Below, piece after piece: positions 1 to 12,500 of a stretch of 64,000 bases of DNA. The first letter of the stretch is position 1, and each line of letters opens with the position of its first letter. Source of the DNA: Litomosoides sigmodontis (lineage: Eukaryota > Nematoda > Chromadorea > Rhabditida > Onchocercidae); contig OY718808.1 in NCBI GenBank assembly GCA_963070105.1, positions 6,549,738-6,613,737 of the forward strand. The letters run 5' to 3'. Under the pieces are notes generated by a model, which saw only the letters and a list, made by a program, of their open reading frames with translations, was not told where the DNA came from and searched no databases. A program made the translations under genes and the position numbers.

Positions 1-239
1 CAGGTACAACTCATGATTAGTCCCCGGATGACCCGTGATCTGGTCATTATGTCCGATCGATGTGGCCTTATATGCAAATGTGGCTGTGTTGCAGATCCTG
101 AGAACCGACTATGCATTGATGTTTTAAAATGCCTTAACTAAAATTTAAAGGAACAAAATTAGCAAAATCTGATAACGCTGATGGCACTGTTATCAAGGAA
201 CTACTGAAATAACATTTGACTATAAGGAAACGACACAGC

Positions 240-360
240 CATATTTGAAATATTTCGAATATGTTGAAATATTATTTCGAATATCTTGAAATATTTCAAA
301 TATCACTACATCAGATAATATCAAATATCAAATAATTTGAAATATTTTAATATTTGGAAT
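240..360. repeat. AT-rich imperfect palindromic repeats
   Basis: The unit TTGAAATATT / AATATTTCAA recurs on both strands about every 10-20 bases, with variants such as TTTCGAATAT. This gives potential cruciform structure. It is most likely degenerate simple sequence; no transposon ends or coding capacity were seen. Confidence 0.6.
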
Positions 361-2424
361 TATTAAAAGTTCCAGAAAATTTTACAACATACTTATCCGT
401 TTTTTTTTACTTAAATTTTAATTATTCAGTTTGTAAGAGTTAGTTGTCAGTGTACTTTTTAATACCAATAAGTTAATTTTTGATTCACAACTTTTCCAGA
501 AAAAGATTTAATGATATCATCTCTGCTCCAACTCCTCCTCTCCTTATCGCTAATCATTCTCAATCATCTTTCGCACGAACAGGTCGGAAATCAGCACACA
601 CTCTTACTCAACACTGATGAAGCTTATCAAATTAGCTTAAATTAAGTCGTTGCGATTATCAACATCACGTAGTTCATTAATCAACTTAAGATAAGGCTGC
701 CGAACAGATTAAGCTAATCTGAAAAGTTGGGGTGTTATTGAGATGTCTGGATTGATAATCGGTAGTATTGCGTAGTAACTGATAAGGATTGTTGCAAGGC
801 AGTCACCGCCTCAATCAACTGCCTCCCTTATCAAATTAGTTTAAAAATTGTGTAAAATTTAAGAGCTGTATGCTGCCAAGGTAAAACATTCTCGGATTTA
901 TTTGCATAATGTATGTAATGCTTTTCACACCGAAATGCTTTCCCATTTTTTTATTTTTTAACTTTCCAAAATGTTGAAGAGAGATGGCTGTAATTGTGTG
1001 CTTTATGCATTTATCCTTTTTAGCAACGACAAATTGCTTGCACTTAAGGACTTCTAATATTTCATTAATTAACTAACTAGCCATATAGCAGGGTTTCGGA
1101 GGCTAACTTATAGAAGCGAAGCAATCATATGTCTTGCAATTGAATGCTTTTGAATGTGATGACCGGTGCTCGCTGAGGTCACTTACTTTCACAATAGGAA
1201 GACTTTCCATTGAATTAAAAAAGGAGAGAGTGGTCGCTGTGATGTGATTTTGTTGAAATTAATTTTCAAAATATAAACGCTGCTGGATGAGACGGCGCAT
1301 TAGAAGGCCTGTTATCTGACAATCCTAGCAAATATCATAAACGATGATTTATTCGATGTTAGCATGCCTGTTAGGTGGAAATGAAGAAACCTCACAAGCT
1401 CTCTGCAATTTTCTCCGTAACAATCATTCTGTACTGAAGTAAACAAAGGTTGAAATTCATTTCAGTAATTTATTAAATGCAAACTTCAAGCGATCGAACC
1501 TTTTCGAACTCCCGGCTACAGTGCTAACACTCATTTAGCTAACCATATCAAGCATTATTCTTAATTAAACAATCGATCTGTCAAGTGCTACAAAATTTCA
1601 GGACAGATGAAGCTATTCGATGGTAGTGCGAAATTGATGAGGAATTGAATTAAACAATATATTGAAATGAAATGTTCAGAAGTCAATTTTAATGTTTTCT
1701 TATTTGCTATCACAGCAGCTTTAAGCTTAAGTCTTGCATTTAGGTGATTTTGCAGTTTAATTTGATAAACCTGAAAGTGTTCACTTAGCAAACTTTTCGA
1801 AGTGATTTAAAAAGAGGGGCAAACCACACCGTCAATTCCGATGTCTTTGTCATCTAATTAATTAGAAACGATTAAAAATATCACTTCCAAAAATTGCAAG
1901 TGATAGTTTATTTCGAATAAAAAACTCCAAATATTAACCTTACACATTTTCATTTCTCTCTTTTTTCAACAAAACGAATTTTGTAATTTCAACAAAAAGA
2001 ATTTTGTAATTTCGGCCACGCGCAAGCTAACATCAATAGGTCTTGCACTTACAATAAACTGATTTAATCAAATTGATTTGTTGCTTAAAAATGTTTTCCA
2101 TGAAAATTCACTACAATTAAATCTACTTCAAATAAGCAGAGTTTATTTCAAAAAAAAATTCCACCAAAATAATTTAGTAACTTCTGCAATGCTTTCTTCG
2201 ACTCTCAACATTTCAGTGATAGCTTGAAGATAAGCTTGTACTATTAGGATGTTAATTCACAGAGGGAATGATCCGTCCCTCCTGCAACAGAATCATTTTC
2301 CTCTTTTCACAATTTCGATCAATGAAATGAATTGCTAAGAAGCAATCGAAAAGCCATCTTCAGAGGTTTATAATTAAAGGTTACCCTTACAACGGAATGC
2401 TGCTATTATTGCAGATAGAGAGAT

Positions 2425-2474
2425 TGCATGAATGCATGCTTGCGTGTGTGCATGCACGCAAACATGCATGCATG
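2425..2474. repeat. TGCATG cluster with short hairpin
   Basis: TGCATG occurs five times on the plus strand (2425, 2433, 2449, 2465, 2469); because GCATGC is palindromic, several also read on the minus strand. Between them, TTGCGTG (2440-2446) and CACGCAA (2455-2461) are inverted repeats with an 8-base loop. UGCAUG is the binding site of FOX-1/RBFOX splicing factors, but here it lies upstream of the first recognised exon, so a splicing role is not shown. It could be purine-pyrimidine alternating simple sequence. Confidence 0.6.
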
Positions 2475-3211
2475 CAACTGTTGTATTGCTATCTATTAGG
2501 TTTTCGTGAAAAATGTAACCTTCTTGCATGCTATGAGTTACAACGAACCTCTACGTGCACATTATGAAATTACTTTTAATTTCTGCTAATTTCAGGAGCG
2601 CTAGCAATTTAGCCTCTGATTTGGTCAGTTTTCGATCTATTCTTCTATTAAATTCCACGTGTCGTTGCACTAATTGAAAAGATCCGAACTTGAGGCGCAG
2701 TTGTGGGAGCGGAGAGATGTAGGAGCGGAATTTTGGAAGGATTGATTTAGTGCGAAGATTTCACAAATAACAATGGTGATGAATTTGAACTTTCGAAGTT
2801 GACGGGAAAGGAAGGATTGGGATGTTCACATTAATTGAGTGACGTAATAGTGAAACTAAAATTAAGCAACAGAATAGCACAAAAAAATAATTTTGTGATT
2901 GATATTGCACATTTTGTAGGCTTTCGCGGAACATCAGTTTGGTTGTAAATATGAACGAATGCATTGATTTTAAAACTGAAATGGAATTGAAACGAATCCA
3001 ATAATTTGTTCGTATCATAAATCAAATGAATGATAGGAAGAATAAGTCAAATAACGCTGAAAGAAGCAATAGAAGGGAATTTTGAAATTTGCTTCAACAT
3101 CCAGTAATAGCTTAGTGATTGCGAATTCAGATTTCTAAGATTTGGGATTTAAATTTAATTTCAAAACTTTGCTACGATTTTTCTTCTCTCTTCAGTTAGA
3201 TTAAAAAAATA

Positions 3212-3487
3212 ATGGTTTCTTTCATGCCATCAGTGAGTGAAATTCAGGCTACTCGGATGACTTCCAGAGTGCGAGCAGCCGTGGTTGCAGCTGCTACTGC
3301 TAATTCAGCCCACAAAGTGCCGTCGTTAGTTCTTATGAAACGTCAAGGGAAACGTGTCTACGAACACGGCCAACAGAACGAACCGATCAGTCCCATGTAT
3401 TCTCTACCGGAAGGAATCAGCGCTACGACGTACAATACTACTTGCGTGTCGCATACTGGTCACCTTCAAGTGCAGCAAAATATGTTA
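3212..3487 (+). CDS. Candidate N-terminal exon of the TWK potassium channel
   Basis: A reading frame opens with ATG at 3212 (MVSFMPSVSEIQ...). It is preceded 16 bases upstream by a strong acceptor (TCTCTTCAG, ending 3195), which is the arrangement expected of a spliced-leader trans-splice site in a nematode. The frame runs 92 codons to a plausible donor (GTAATA at 3488), leaving phase 0. The product is Ala/Ser/Thr-rich and hydrophilic, as expected for a cytoplasmic N-terminus. A second small candidate exon at 8237-8290 (18 codons, Lys/Ser-rich, TTTCAG acceptor, GTAAAA donor, phase 0 to 0) could follow it. Neither joins in phase to the exon at 9553, so at least one linking exon is missing. Assignment to the channel is inferred from position and strand only. 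Confidence 0.4.
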
Positions 3488-5044
3488 GTAATATTTCTCA
3501 GTCAAAAAATATTTGGAGTGTTGTTTGCTGGTAGGACGTGAAAGTCGTAAATGATATTTACGTGACACTATTCAGATCATAATTGGTATTCAGGTGAATA
3601 CCAACTCACACAGTGAAATTTTTACACTCATTTTTATCAAAAAAATTTCAATAGACAGTGTAGGATTTGCTTTTTATTCGATTTCTCTTATTTATTTTTA
3701 AAATATTAACAGAAAAAAACAAAACAAATGAGTAAGAGAAGAGAGTTAATAATAAACTGCAAAACTTTATAATAAAATTTAGAAAATGAAAGTTTTTTTT
3801 TTCAAAATAAAAAGCTCGTCTCTCTGAAAAAGTACACGTCGCTTTTTGCGTGATTGTTTTGTGAATGCATAGTGCTGGAGATTGTTTTCACGTTATAACG
3901 TGTTGGTTATTTGTCGTTACTGTTGCATTGAATTGCAATATCAATTTTAAGTGTAACCAACCCGTTTAGTATGACGTGTTTTGATCGGACTTTGACGTTT
4001 TCTGCAACGGGGAAATTCAAATAGCAAGAACAGTACGCTTTGTGAAGCTTAGAAAACCTCAGTCGATTCTGAGCTCTGACTGCTGCTGTTTCCGTGATGG
4101 ACGTGTAGATCCCTCATAATCTCATGGATTCCTTTTCTTTACGTTCAAATACAAGTGAATCGTAAAACGATCAATGAAAGAGAACAAAAAAAGCGAAAGG
4201 AGAATTTCTATTATCTCCAATTTCTCATTGTTTGAAAAAGCTGAAACCAATTCGGTTGAGTTTTTTTTTAAGTTTGAAAAGTATCACCGTAATTTGTCTG
4301 ACTGTTAAATTTTGAATTGATTTTTTAAAAAAAGGAATTTTATGAGAGAAAAGAAAAGCTTAAAGAAATAAAATTGGAAAAGTACTGAGCGAAACTTTCC
4401 ATTTTTCACCATTTCAGAAATTATATTTCTTAGTCTCATAATTTCATAAGCTTTTATTTGTAGCCAGCATTTTTCATGTGCGGGAAATTTTAAAATTTTA
4501 GCTTTCGCTGGAAGCCAAGCAAATTAGGGTAAATTTTTAGTGTCATTAACTATCTTTGCTCCTCTAATATTTCATTTAAAACCGTTAAGAGTAACTGAAA
4601 TTCGATAGCTTCAATGTTTTTACGGTATTGAATGAAAATATTTGTTAGGCATAATGTTTGATTGAATCAGGAAAACGATTTCTTCATGCTGAACAATTGT
4701 TTTTCCTTGTTAAATTACCTGTGAAATTAAATTCACACAGTGCCATTTAAAATATTTGACGTTAAGTTAAATGTTTTCTTTTTAAGTAAAATAACCGGTG
4801 AACTGGTAAACAGTTTCAATATTCTCTACTTTGACACTTCTATTATCGTCGCAAGAAATTCAAGTGTTCTCTAGAAACCAAACGTGCATTGCTAATTTTT
4901 TGAACATTTTATTAAAATGCTGAATTTAGAAATTTTAACTAAGAAAAGAATCTGTTTGGAAAAGCGTATGCATAAAAAGTTTATGATTATAATTTTCACG
5001 GAGTGTCGCAGAACTAATTTCATTTCCGTAAATTTAGGTGAACT

Positions 5045-5404
5045 TTATCACTGCTGCTAATGGGACGTAAGAAGCCGTAAGTGATAACATTTGCAGGTAG
5101 ATTCTTGCTTAGTGTCAAGTAATCTGGTAGGATGAATGATGAAGAAGGAAACTGCCCAATTTCCCCTTATCAATCGTGATAACAACCTGCACTCACTGAT
5201 ATAGCGTAATGATGTGCAGAGGAGCGATTAGCATAGCAATGATGTTATCAGTGTTATCAGTTTATTCTGACAGTATTGATAGTGTAGGAACTCGGAAGGC
5301 ACTGAAACAATAAGGAGAGAGATGGCAGGATATCCCTGAGAATTCCAGTAGTTTTGTTGTAATAAAGTTTGGACGAGTGATCCTGTCGTCGTTATCAGTT
5401 ATCA
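5045..5404. promoter_or_regulatory. Cluster of TGATAA (GATA-type) sites
   Basis: Eight copies of TGATAA or its complement TTATCA lie within 360 bases (5045, 5082, 5167, 5177, 5245, 5254, 5392, 5399), several as direct TTATCAGT pairs. GATA factors of nematodes bind TGATAA. At this base composition chance would give roughly one such hexamer in this length. It lies in the presumed 5' intron of the potassium channel gene, so an enhancer role is an inference. Confidence 0.4.
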
Positions 5405-5641
5405 GTGTTAGTGAGAGAGATTGACCGGATTGATAGCGCCGATCAGTGTTCCACTCACACTTTTTCGCTTAATTAACACTGCAATAATTGCTCACATTAA
5501 TTACCGCAATTAATGTCAGTAATTACTGTAACAATGCTGCAATTGATGTGTTAATTGCTGAAAAGGCTTAATTTACTTTGAAGACATTCCGATAGAAAAT
5601 GAATGGGTAATTAAGTGGTGGAAAATATTCCGGAGTTGCGT

Positions 5642-5699
5642 GTTCTGTTCTGCTTCCGGTATTGTGCGTGCTCCGTTCTGCTTCCGGTATTGTGCGTGT
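5642..5699. repeat. Tandem duplication of about 30 bp
   Basis: The unit GTTCTGCTTCCGGTATTGTG, followed by CGTG, occurs twice head to tail with one or two differences. The two open frames on the minus strand that cross it have no other coding support. Confidence 0.8.
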
Positions 5700-6555
5700 T
5701 GTGTGTGTGAAGATGTGAACAGTGGTTGGGTTGGGAAGAAATAATGATAAATGACTTCTATCGACGTATTCGTAGTAGGAGAAAGCGTTGAAATGCTGCA
5801 GCACTTCAATTCGCCGCTGCTCATCCACCAAATGTGAACATTGCGGATAATGGTGACGTAATCAGCGATAGTGGCGTTCTGTTGACGGAAACTTCTCCTT
5901 CCTGATTAGGTGATATCAGCTAATCGTGAAATCCTGAATTATCACTGTGCATGCATGTATGTTTTTTTCATTTGCAATTATTCTCAAGAAGAAAAAAAAC
6001 TGATTTTAAAATATTTTAATTTGGAAATTTTGCAATTCTAGAAAGAACAAATGATTGGCTGTGCCGTGAACTAACAACTGCACTCTACCTAGTACATTCT
6101 ATGCATAATCGATCACGTTCATCGATTTGTTCCCGGTGGTTACCGAGCAATTTACAGAACATTACTGAATTGAGGTACGATAAGTTAAGCTTATTTCTTT
6201 CAGTGATAGTTATTTCTGCGCATTGACCTCTCTGTCGAAGATATTTGAAACGATGCTAATTGCATTCACTGAAATCATCAAAACTTCTGCTACTATTTGA
6301 ATTTAAATTTAATTCTGTAACATCTTCAGCTTCTTTCTTCTAATTCTATTCCCTGGCTTCTTTTTCTGACCAAAAAAACAATATTTGATCAAGCTTTACT
6401 ATCAAATTATTAAATTTGAGCAAATTAGCCAATAAATTTTTTTTCTCTCTTTCTTTGCTGTTATGTATTAAATTTAAAATTGAGGATGAATATTGATGGA
6501 TGAGAACTATGTTTTACGAATTAGGATTGTTAGTAGTGACAATTAAGGAGCTTAA

Positions 6556-6563
6556 TGACGTCA
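6556..6563. promoter_or_regulatory. Full palindromic CRE (TGACGTCA)
   Basis: A perfect TGACGTCA, the CREB/ATF consensus, sits in the presumed 5' intron region of the potassium channel gene. It is a single 8-base match, so function is only a possibility. Confidence 0.25.
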
Positions 6564-9552
6564 CACACAGATGGGGCGAAAAAATTCAACTTTTGAATGA
6601 TTTCGCTATGATTAGATTTCTCCATTACTTTAGCTTAAAGTGTAAAACCTACAGATTTAATTGCCAATGTTCAAATAATTTTACTCCAAAATTTTTTATA
6701 AACTCCTTTTGGATTCCCATTGAAATTATATGCAATAATGTAGCAAAACTTGTAATTTTCATTTCGGAAAAAATTTCTATTAAAATCAGCGCATCTTAAA
6801 TTTCACTTAAATTTGCAGTAAAAAAGGGTTTAAAGAATGAAATTATTCTAATGGCTTTTCTTCACAGACTTCGCAGAAAAGGTTGCATTACTTTACTTTA
6901 TAAACTTTATGTTTATGCAATTAAGAGTTTGATTTAGCTTAATTTGCATCTCCAGTATTTTAAAAGTAAAATACCGTATGGATTTAACGAGTCTAGGCAT
7001 TGAAAACTCCCATTGATCGACCTAAGTCAGATATGCAGTAGAGGCGAGGCAGGCACATAAGAAAACGTGACGTGACTATCGACGATGAAATATCAAAATT
7101 GGTTTCATAATTTGGTATTTCATTATCGTTAATTTTTTTTCTCTCATTCTAATCTAAATTACCATATGGATATGGAAGTGTAAAATTCATTTCGAAATTA
7201 AAGCCGAAATTAAAGCTTCTTTTCGGTTTAAACCCTCCCTGTCTCTCTCTCTCCCTCTCCCTCTTCCATTGCTTTTTTGTGAAGCAGAGAGGAGAAATGC
7301 ATGCCTGAAGGCTTGTTAACGTCTAAATCAAATGAGAGCAATTCAAAGCAGCATTTTTGCAGATAAAGATATATCTATCTCCCTTGTGATGTATTTATTC
7401 CAATAAAAAATTACATTTCTGCTTGGTTGGACGCCCTTCTCTGTAAGTGAAGTGATCGTAATGTATGCAAACTTTCCGCAACATCCGATCGATCAGGTGA
7501 GGGATGATTCTCCCTCGTCCACCACTCTCTCCCACTCCCTCCCTCCACACGCCTCTCTCTCTCTCAGCTCGTTTCATACGCGTAATGCTCGTTTATTCAC
7601 GTGACAGATGGGAGAGATTCATCACATCACACTTCCTGAGAGGAAGAAGAAATAGTTGAGTTAGCGTACAGTACTTTGCAATTTGTTGAACGGCAACGAG
7701 TCAGTCACGTCAACGACCTTTTCACGTAATATCATTTGATGTGCTCATTGATGACGCTCATTAGTTGGCAACCATTGGACTAACTTAACTAATTCGCTGT
7801 TAATAAGTGTTTTGAAATGAAATTAAAATGAAAATTATAGCTGATTGCACTGCCTTTCTCAGAAAACAGTAAATTGAAAGTGACAGATTGGAGAATGGTA
7901 AATGTCTGAAGAAGTTCCAAACCATCGAAAGAATTGTTGCATATTCCAATAACATTGTCGTTTTGTATTTCTCCTTTGCTAAATTTTATGAAATATTTTA
8001 AAATTTCACAATTTACATTTACGGTAAAATTTTTCTTTAATATTTTTAAATTATTATTGAAACACATAGCAATTATCAGACATTTGATACACTTTTTGTA
8101 AATTCATAACTTCAAAAATCTATCACTTTAAGAAATTATTTAAAAATAAAAGTTTTTAGAAGTTGCAAGAATTTAATCAGCAATAGCAAAGCTTATATCA
8201 TTACGAACGATCTTATCAAGTTATCTTCCATTTCAGAAATCTTCCAAAAAAGGCTCAGATGAGAAAAACTCATCCCGCGGGAGTACTTATGTAAAAAATG
8301 GAAGAAAAAAGAAGGAGCACTCTTCGGTTTTCCACTCATAGTGTTTTTGTTTTTGTAGTTTGCGCCTTGAGAATATGTCAGATATCAGCTCCGTCTGCTT
8401 GAATTTAAAAATGCACGACACTGTTTTCTCAGTGATCAAAGCAGTGAGTCAAACCTGACTCAATGAGTCAAACTTGAGCTATTATCTCAGCATGTAAGCA
8501 AGTGTGTGTTCGAGGAATCAAGCAAAGTTGAGGGAAATGTCGTAATGCGTCTGAAGGGATGGACTCATTGAATATTTTTCATTGCTTGTCACTCTTTGAT
8601 TGAAAGTGAAAGAAAGAGGAGAAATGTGAGATAAGAAATGAAAGCAGTCGATCGAATTCGCATAAAATTCAACAAAAATAAAATGTGAATAAAACGCAAA
8701 TTATTTTAAAGTTTTCAAAAATCGACCAAACAAATTTTTACATTTTACTTAAATGAATTTAAGCAATTTTTCACCTTTTTTAAGCAGCGATCTCTTGCAA
8801 GAATTTTATTTCAAAGCACTTCTCTAAATTTCTTTACAGTTAATTAATTAGCCGTTTGTCAAGTTAATTTTTAACAGAATATTATAATGGTGGAATTTTG
8901 GACAGAACATTTTAGACAGCTAATATAAAAGAAATTTTCCGTCGTAAGTACTGTGCTTTTCGGAGAAGATTTGAAAATGGAAGTGCACAGCACGTGACGA
9001 GGTTAGGTATGCTTAAGTAATATTAAGGCCCATGCTCTCCCCCTCTCCTATCTTTCTCCTTTCAGAGAGGCATGTCTAACAGAGGCGATTATAACAATTT
9101 TTTTTGTTCATTTTTCTTTCTCTAAATTTTTATCATTTAGAAAATTGACATTGATAAAGGCGCATTGATAAACATTTAATCAGTTTTTGCATTCATAAAT
9201 TTTATAAACATTTGAATTTGAATGGTTTATTTCAAAGCTGAAGCAAAGTCGGTCGGTATTTTTGTAATAGAAATTTGTAATTTTTAATCCATCTGAATTT
9301 TGACAGCAATAATACAACCGAATAGAAAATTCATGCATAAATTTTGGCTTTAACTGTTGTGTTGCTTAGGCAATAGAACCGACGATTTTAATTGCAGTAA
9401 AATTTACAACAAAATTGCTTTTTAGATACAATAATATTTGTGTGTCTTATTTTTGTAACCAAATCTTTTTGTCAAAGAAAAAAGATCTATCCAAGGAGGT
9501 CTTTCTTAGCTGAAAAGGAGTGAAATTTGATGAAATGTCACTTATAGTGCAG

Positions 9553-12500
9553 AACGATTGAACTATTTAATTGGACAGCAGGATGGCGAAGGTGGACTTT
9601 TGGAACAAATTGATGACGCAGGGCAAACTAGCTATCATCCGATCAAAGTACACAGTAATCAGATAAGACAGGTTGGCTTTCATCCAACGATTCTCAGAGA
9701 TGTCAAAATTATTTTTCATCAAATTTCATATGACAGCCTTATCGTACTGTGAGCACACGGTAAATGCGAACTGTCAGCGAATTTAATTATATGTTTACTG
9801 AGCTGTAAATCAAAATTTCATTAAATATATTGTAGAAAATACGCATAGCACTGCCACATATTGGCCTCGTACTTCTCTCCACAGCCTATACGATTCTCGG
9901 TGCCGCAATCTTTCATCACGTCTGTTCTTCGCTTATCATTGATAATTTTCATCCTAAAACTATCACTATCTTTGCTAAATTTATCAATTTTGATTTTAAA
10001 AATGTTTGTTCAAAAAATTGATTTCAAAAATGTTAAAAATGTTTGCTATTATTAGTTTGAAATGCCATACGAAGTGTACATTCGTAACGAGACTGCCCAT
10101 AGAATTGAAGTTTTAAAACAGAAAATTATCAATAATTTGTGGATGTTAGCACATAATCGAAGCAGTACTGGCGAGGTGACATTTGAAATTTGGTCGAAAA
10201 CCGCACATCTCAGGTATGTTTCCTCTTCTTCGTACGTGCAAAAGCTAAAAAGTTCAAAGAGAGCCGCATCAATTGAGCAGATGGAATCTTTCAGTTTAGA
10301 CAACACTGTACTCAACCATTCGATAGAATTAACTTTAAAATTGGAAGGTAAAGCAATGGAAATTTCACATCATAGATGGAGCGAAACGAAACTGAGGGTA
10401 CTGCATATTTAAATAAGTTAGATTAGCAGGAAGATTGAAAAATTTTTTCATATTAACAATTATTAGCGGCAATGTATATGAAGTGTGCAGGCATAATACT
10501 TAAGCAAATTGATTGTTTGATATTTTGAACAGACTGATAACTTGAACAAAAAAAAAAGGGAGGAAAATTTGAAGTGAAAAAGAGGAGGGCTTCTGAGAGG
10601 GATTATAGAGGATGATTTCTTTTCTGTAATGAATCACTTTAATTTTGCTAATCGAAATGTTTGATGAGTTGCAGTATTAATGATGTAATTCGTGATGTGT
10701 TCATTGATTACACGAAGAATTACATGACACCTGATGATATAATCAAAGGCGCTGGACCGGTCAAGTGGTCCTTCGGTTCGAGTGTTTTTTTCTCGTGGAC
10801 AGCTATTACAACCATTGGTAAGTTGTGCACTTCGTTTATTCTCCTTTCATTCATTTCATTTCTTAATGTGTAAATGTTAGTAAGGGAAAAAGAGAGAGGG
10901 AGAGAGAGAGTGACTTATTTTAATGCTCTTTTTTAGTTAGAGCTAAAGCATAAAAGCAAACGATAAGTTAATAGCTAAAAGAGAAAAAATTTAACCACTC
11001 CAATTTAACTTTTAATTCTGCCAAATTTTTTTTAATTAAAATTTATAAATTGCTATTCTCTCTTGAGGATCAGTGTGTTTCAGGTTTTAGGACTACGAAA
11101 TGCAAGATTTCTCATTAGCTTGTCTGTTCAATTTATTTTTACAACTTAAGAAAAAAACCTTTATGCATGACACTGCACTGTGTACATTTACGCCTCTGGC
11201 ATGACTTGAGTATGAACTTGATAGTCAGTTCCAATTTAAGAGCAATTTAAATATGAAAATACATTTGGGAGTTGAATTTTGCTCTTGCCATTTCCATTTG
11301 GCCCAAGCAATTTAATGTTTCTTAAAATTTGATACCAAACGCTAGCATTCATTTTAACCTTTAAAATAGGACGTGATAAATTTGAACTTACTTTTTTCAA
11401 ATTTAAATTGAGGCTATGGACATATAGTACCGAGAACAAATGAAGGTCGTATAGCATGTCTTATGTATGCATTGCTAGGTATTCCATTAATCCTTGTCAC
11501 CATTGCTGACATCGGACGATTCCTCTCAGGTAATTAATTGATTTGCTAATTTTTTATCCACCCTTTCTTATTCCGTCCTGCTACTTTGTTTTATCTTGAG
11601 GACTGAATCGTTTAAAGAACAAATTGACCTTAAATAGTCAGTAATTTTTTGAGATAAGAATTCCTCTTCTTTAGAAAAAAACTTTTGCCTTTGTTTTCTC
11701 TTGCAATTTTAAATCTACGAAAGCATCGAAATTTATGCTAAGTTCACGACGTGATTTCCAAGGAGCAATGTGGGACGGAATGGAATAAAATTAATTTCTA
11801 TTTTCATTCCTAAATTTCACAGCTGGCATAGTTTGGGTTCATTGTATGCTGAAATTGCTACGTTTGGAGTTGCTTCGAAAATGCACCCAAATTTGCATTT
11901 GTTGCAGATGCATTCCTTTCATCAGGTAAATTAACCCTTACGACAAACTCTATCATTCACTTGCTGCGAAGAAAGTCCTAAAATGCAAATGACTGAAATT
12001 AAATCTAACCTTTTCCATCTATCCGAATTGTAGCATTTGTTCAGAAAGGAAACCAGCAAGCAAACGAAAACAATTTCGATCAACGATTTCACAAATGTTA
12101 AACGATTGAAGCGGCGGCGACAGAATCATGCTGATAATATTTCTGAAACAGGCACATTTGAGGGTATCTTATCATACCAATCAATCAATCAATTAATCAA
12201 TTACGATCAGTTAATCCTAATTGATTTTGCACGTTTTAAGTGCTTCCTTCGACTTACATCGTTTAATGAAGATGTAAGAGGAAATTGGCAGGGAATGTTG
12301 AATTGCAGGAAATAATTTCAATTGATTGTTTACTTTCAAAATGCTTTTAACTTATTTAATTAAAAGCAGTAAATTTGTAGATATATCAGAGATTCAGACG
12401 CAAGAAAGTGAGAAGACACTTTCGCAAGACACACAAGCAAGGGCAGATGAGTTAAAGGAGAGCAGCTCACATCGCGACCGACGCATTTCCATACTCTTTG

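Larger units (their letters stand above)
1..3195. other. Intergenic region, no supportable gene
   Basis: No exon chain or recognisable protein was found on either strand; the open frames here are short and low in complexity. Contents include an AT-rich stretch of imperfect palindromes at about 240-360 (repeats of GAAATATTTC-like units), a 23-bp near-perfect tandem duplication at about 1968-2013, and a cluster of GCATGC-containing sequence at 2425-2475 (listed separately). The region lies upstream of the candidate first exon of the potassium channel and may hold its promoter. Confidence 0.6.
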
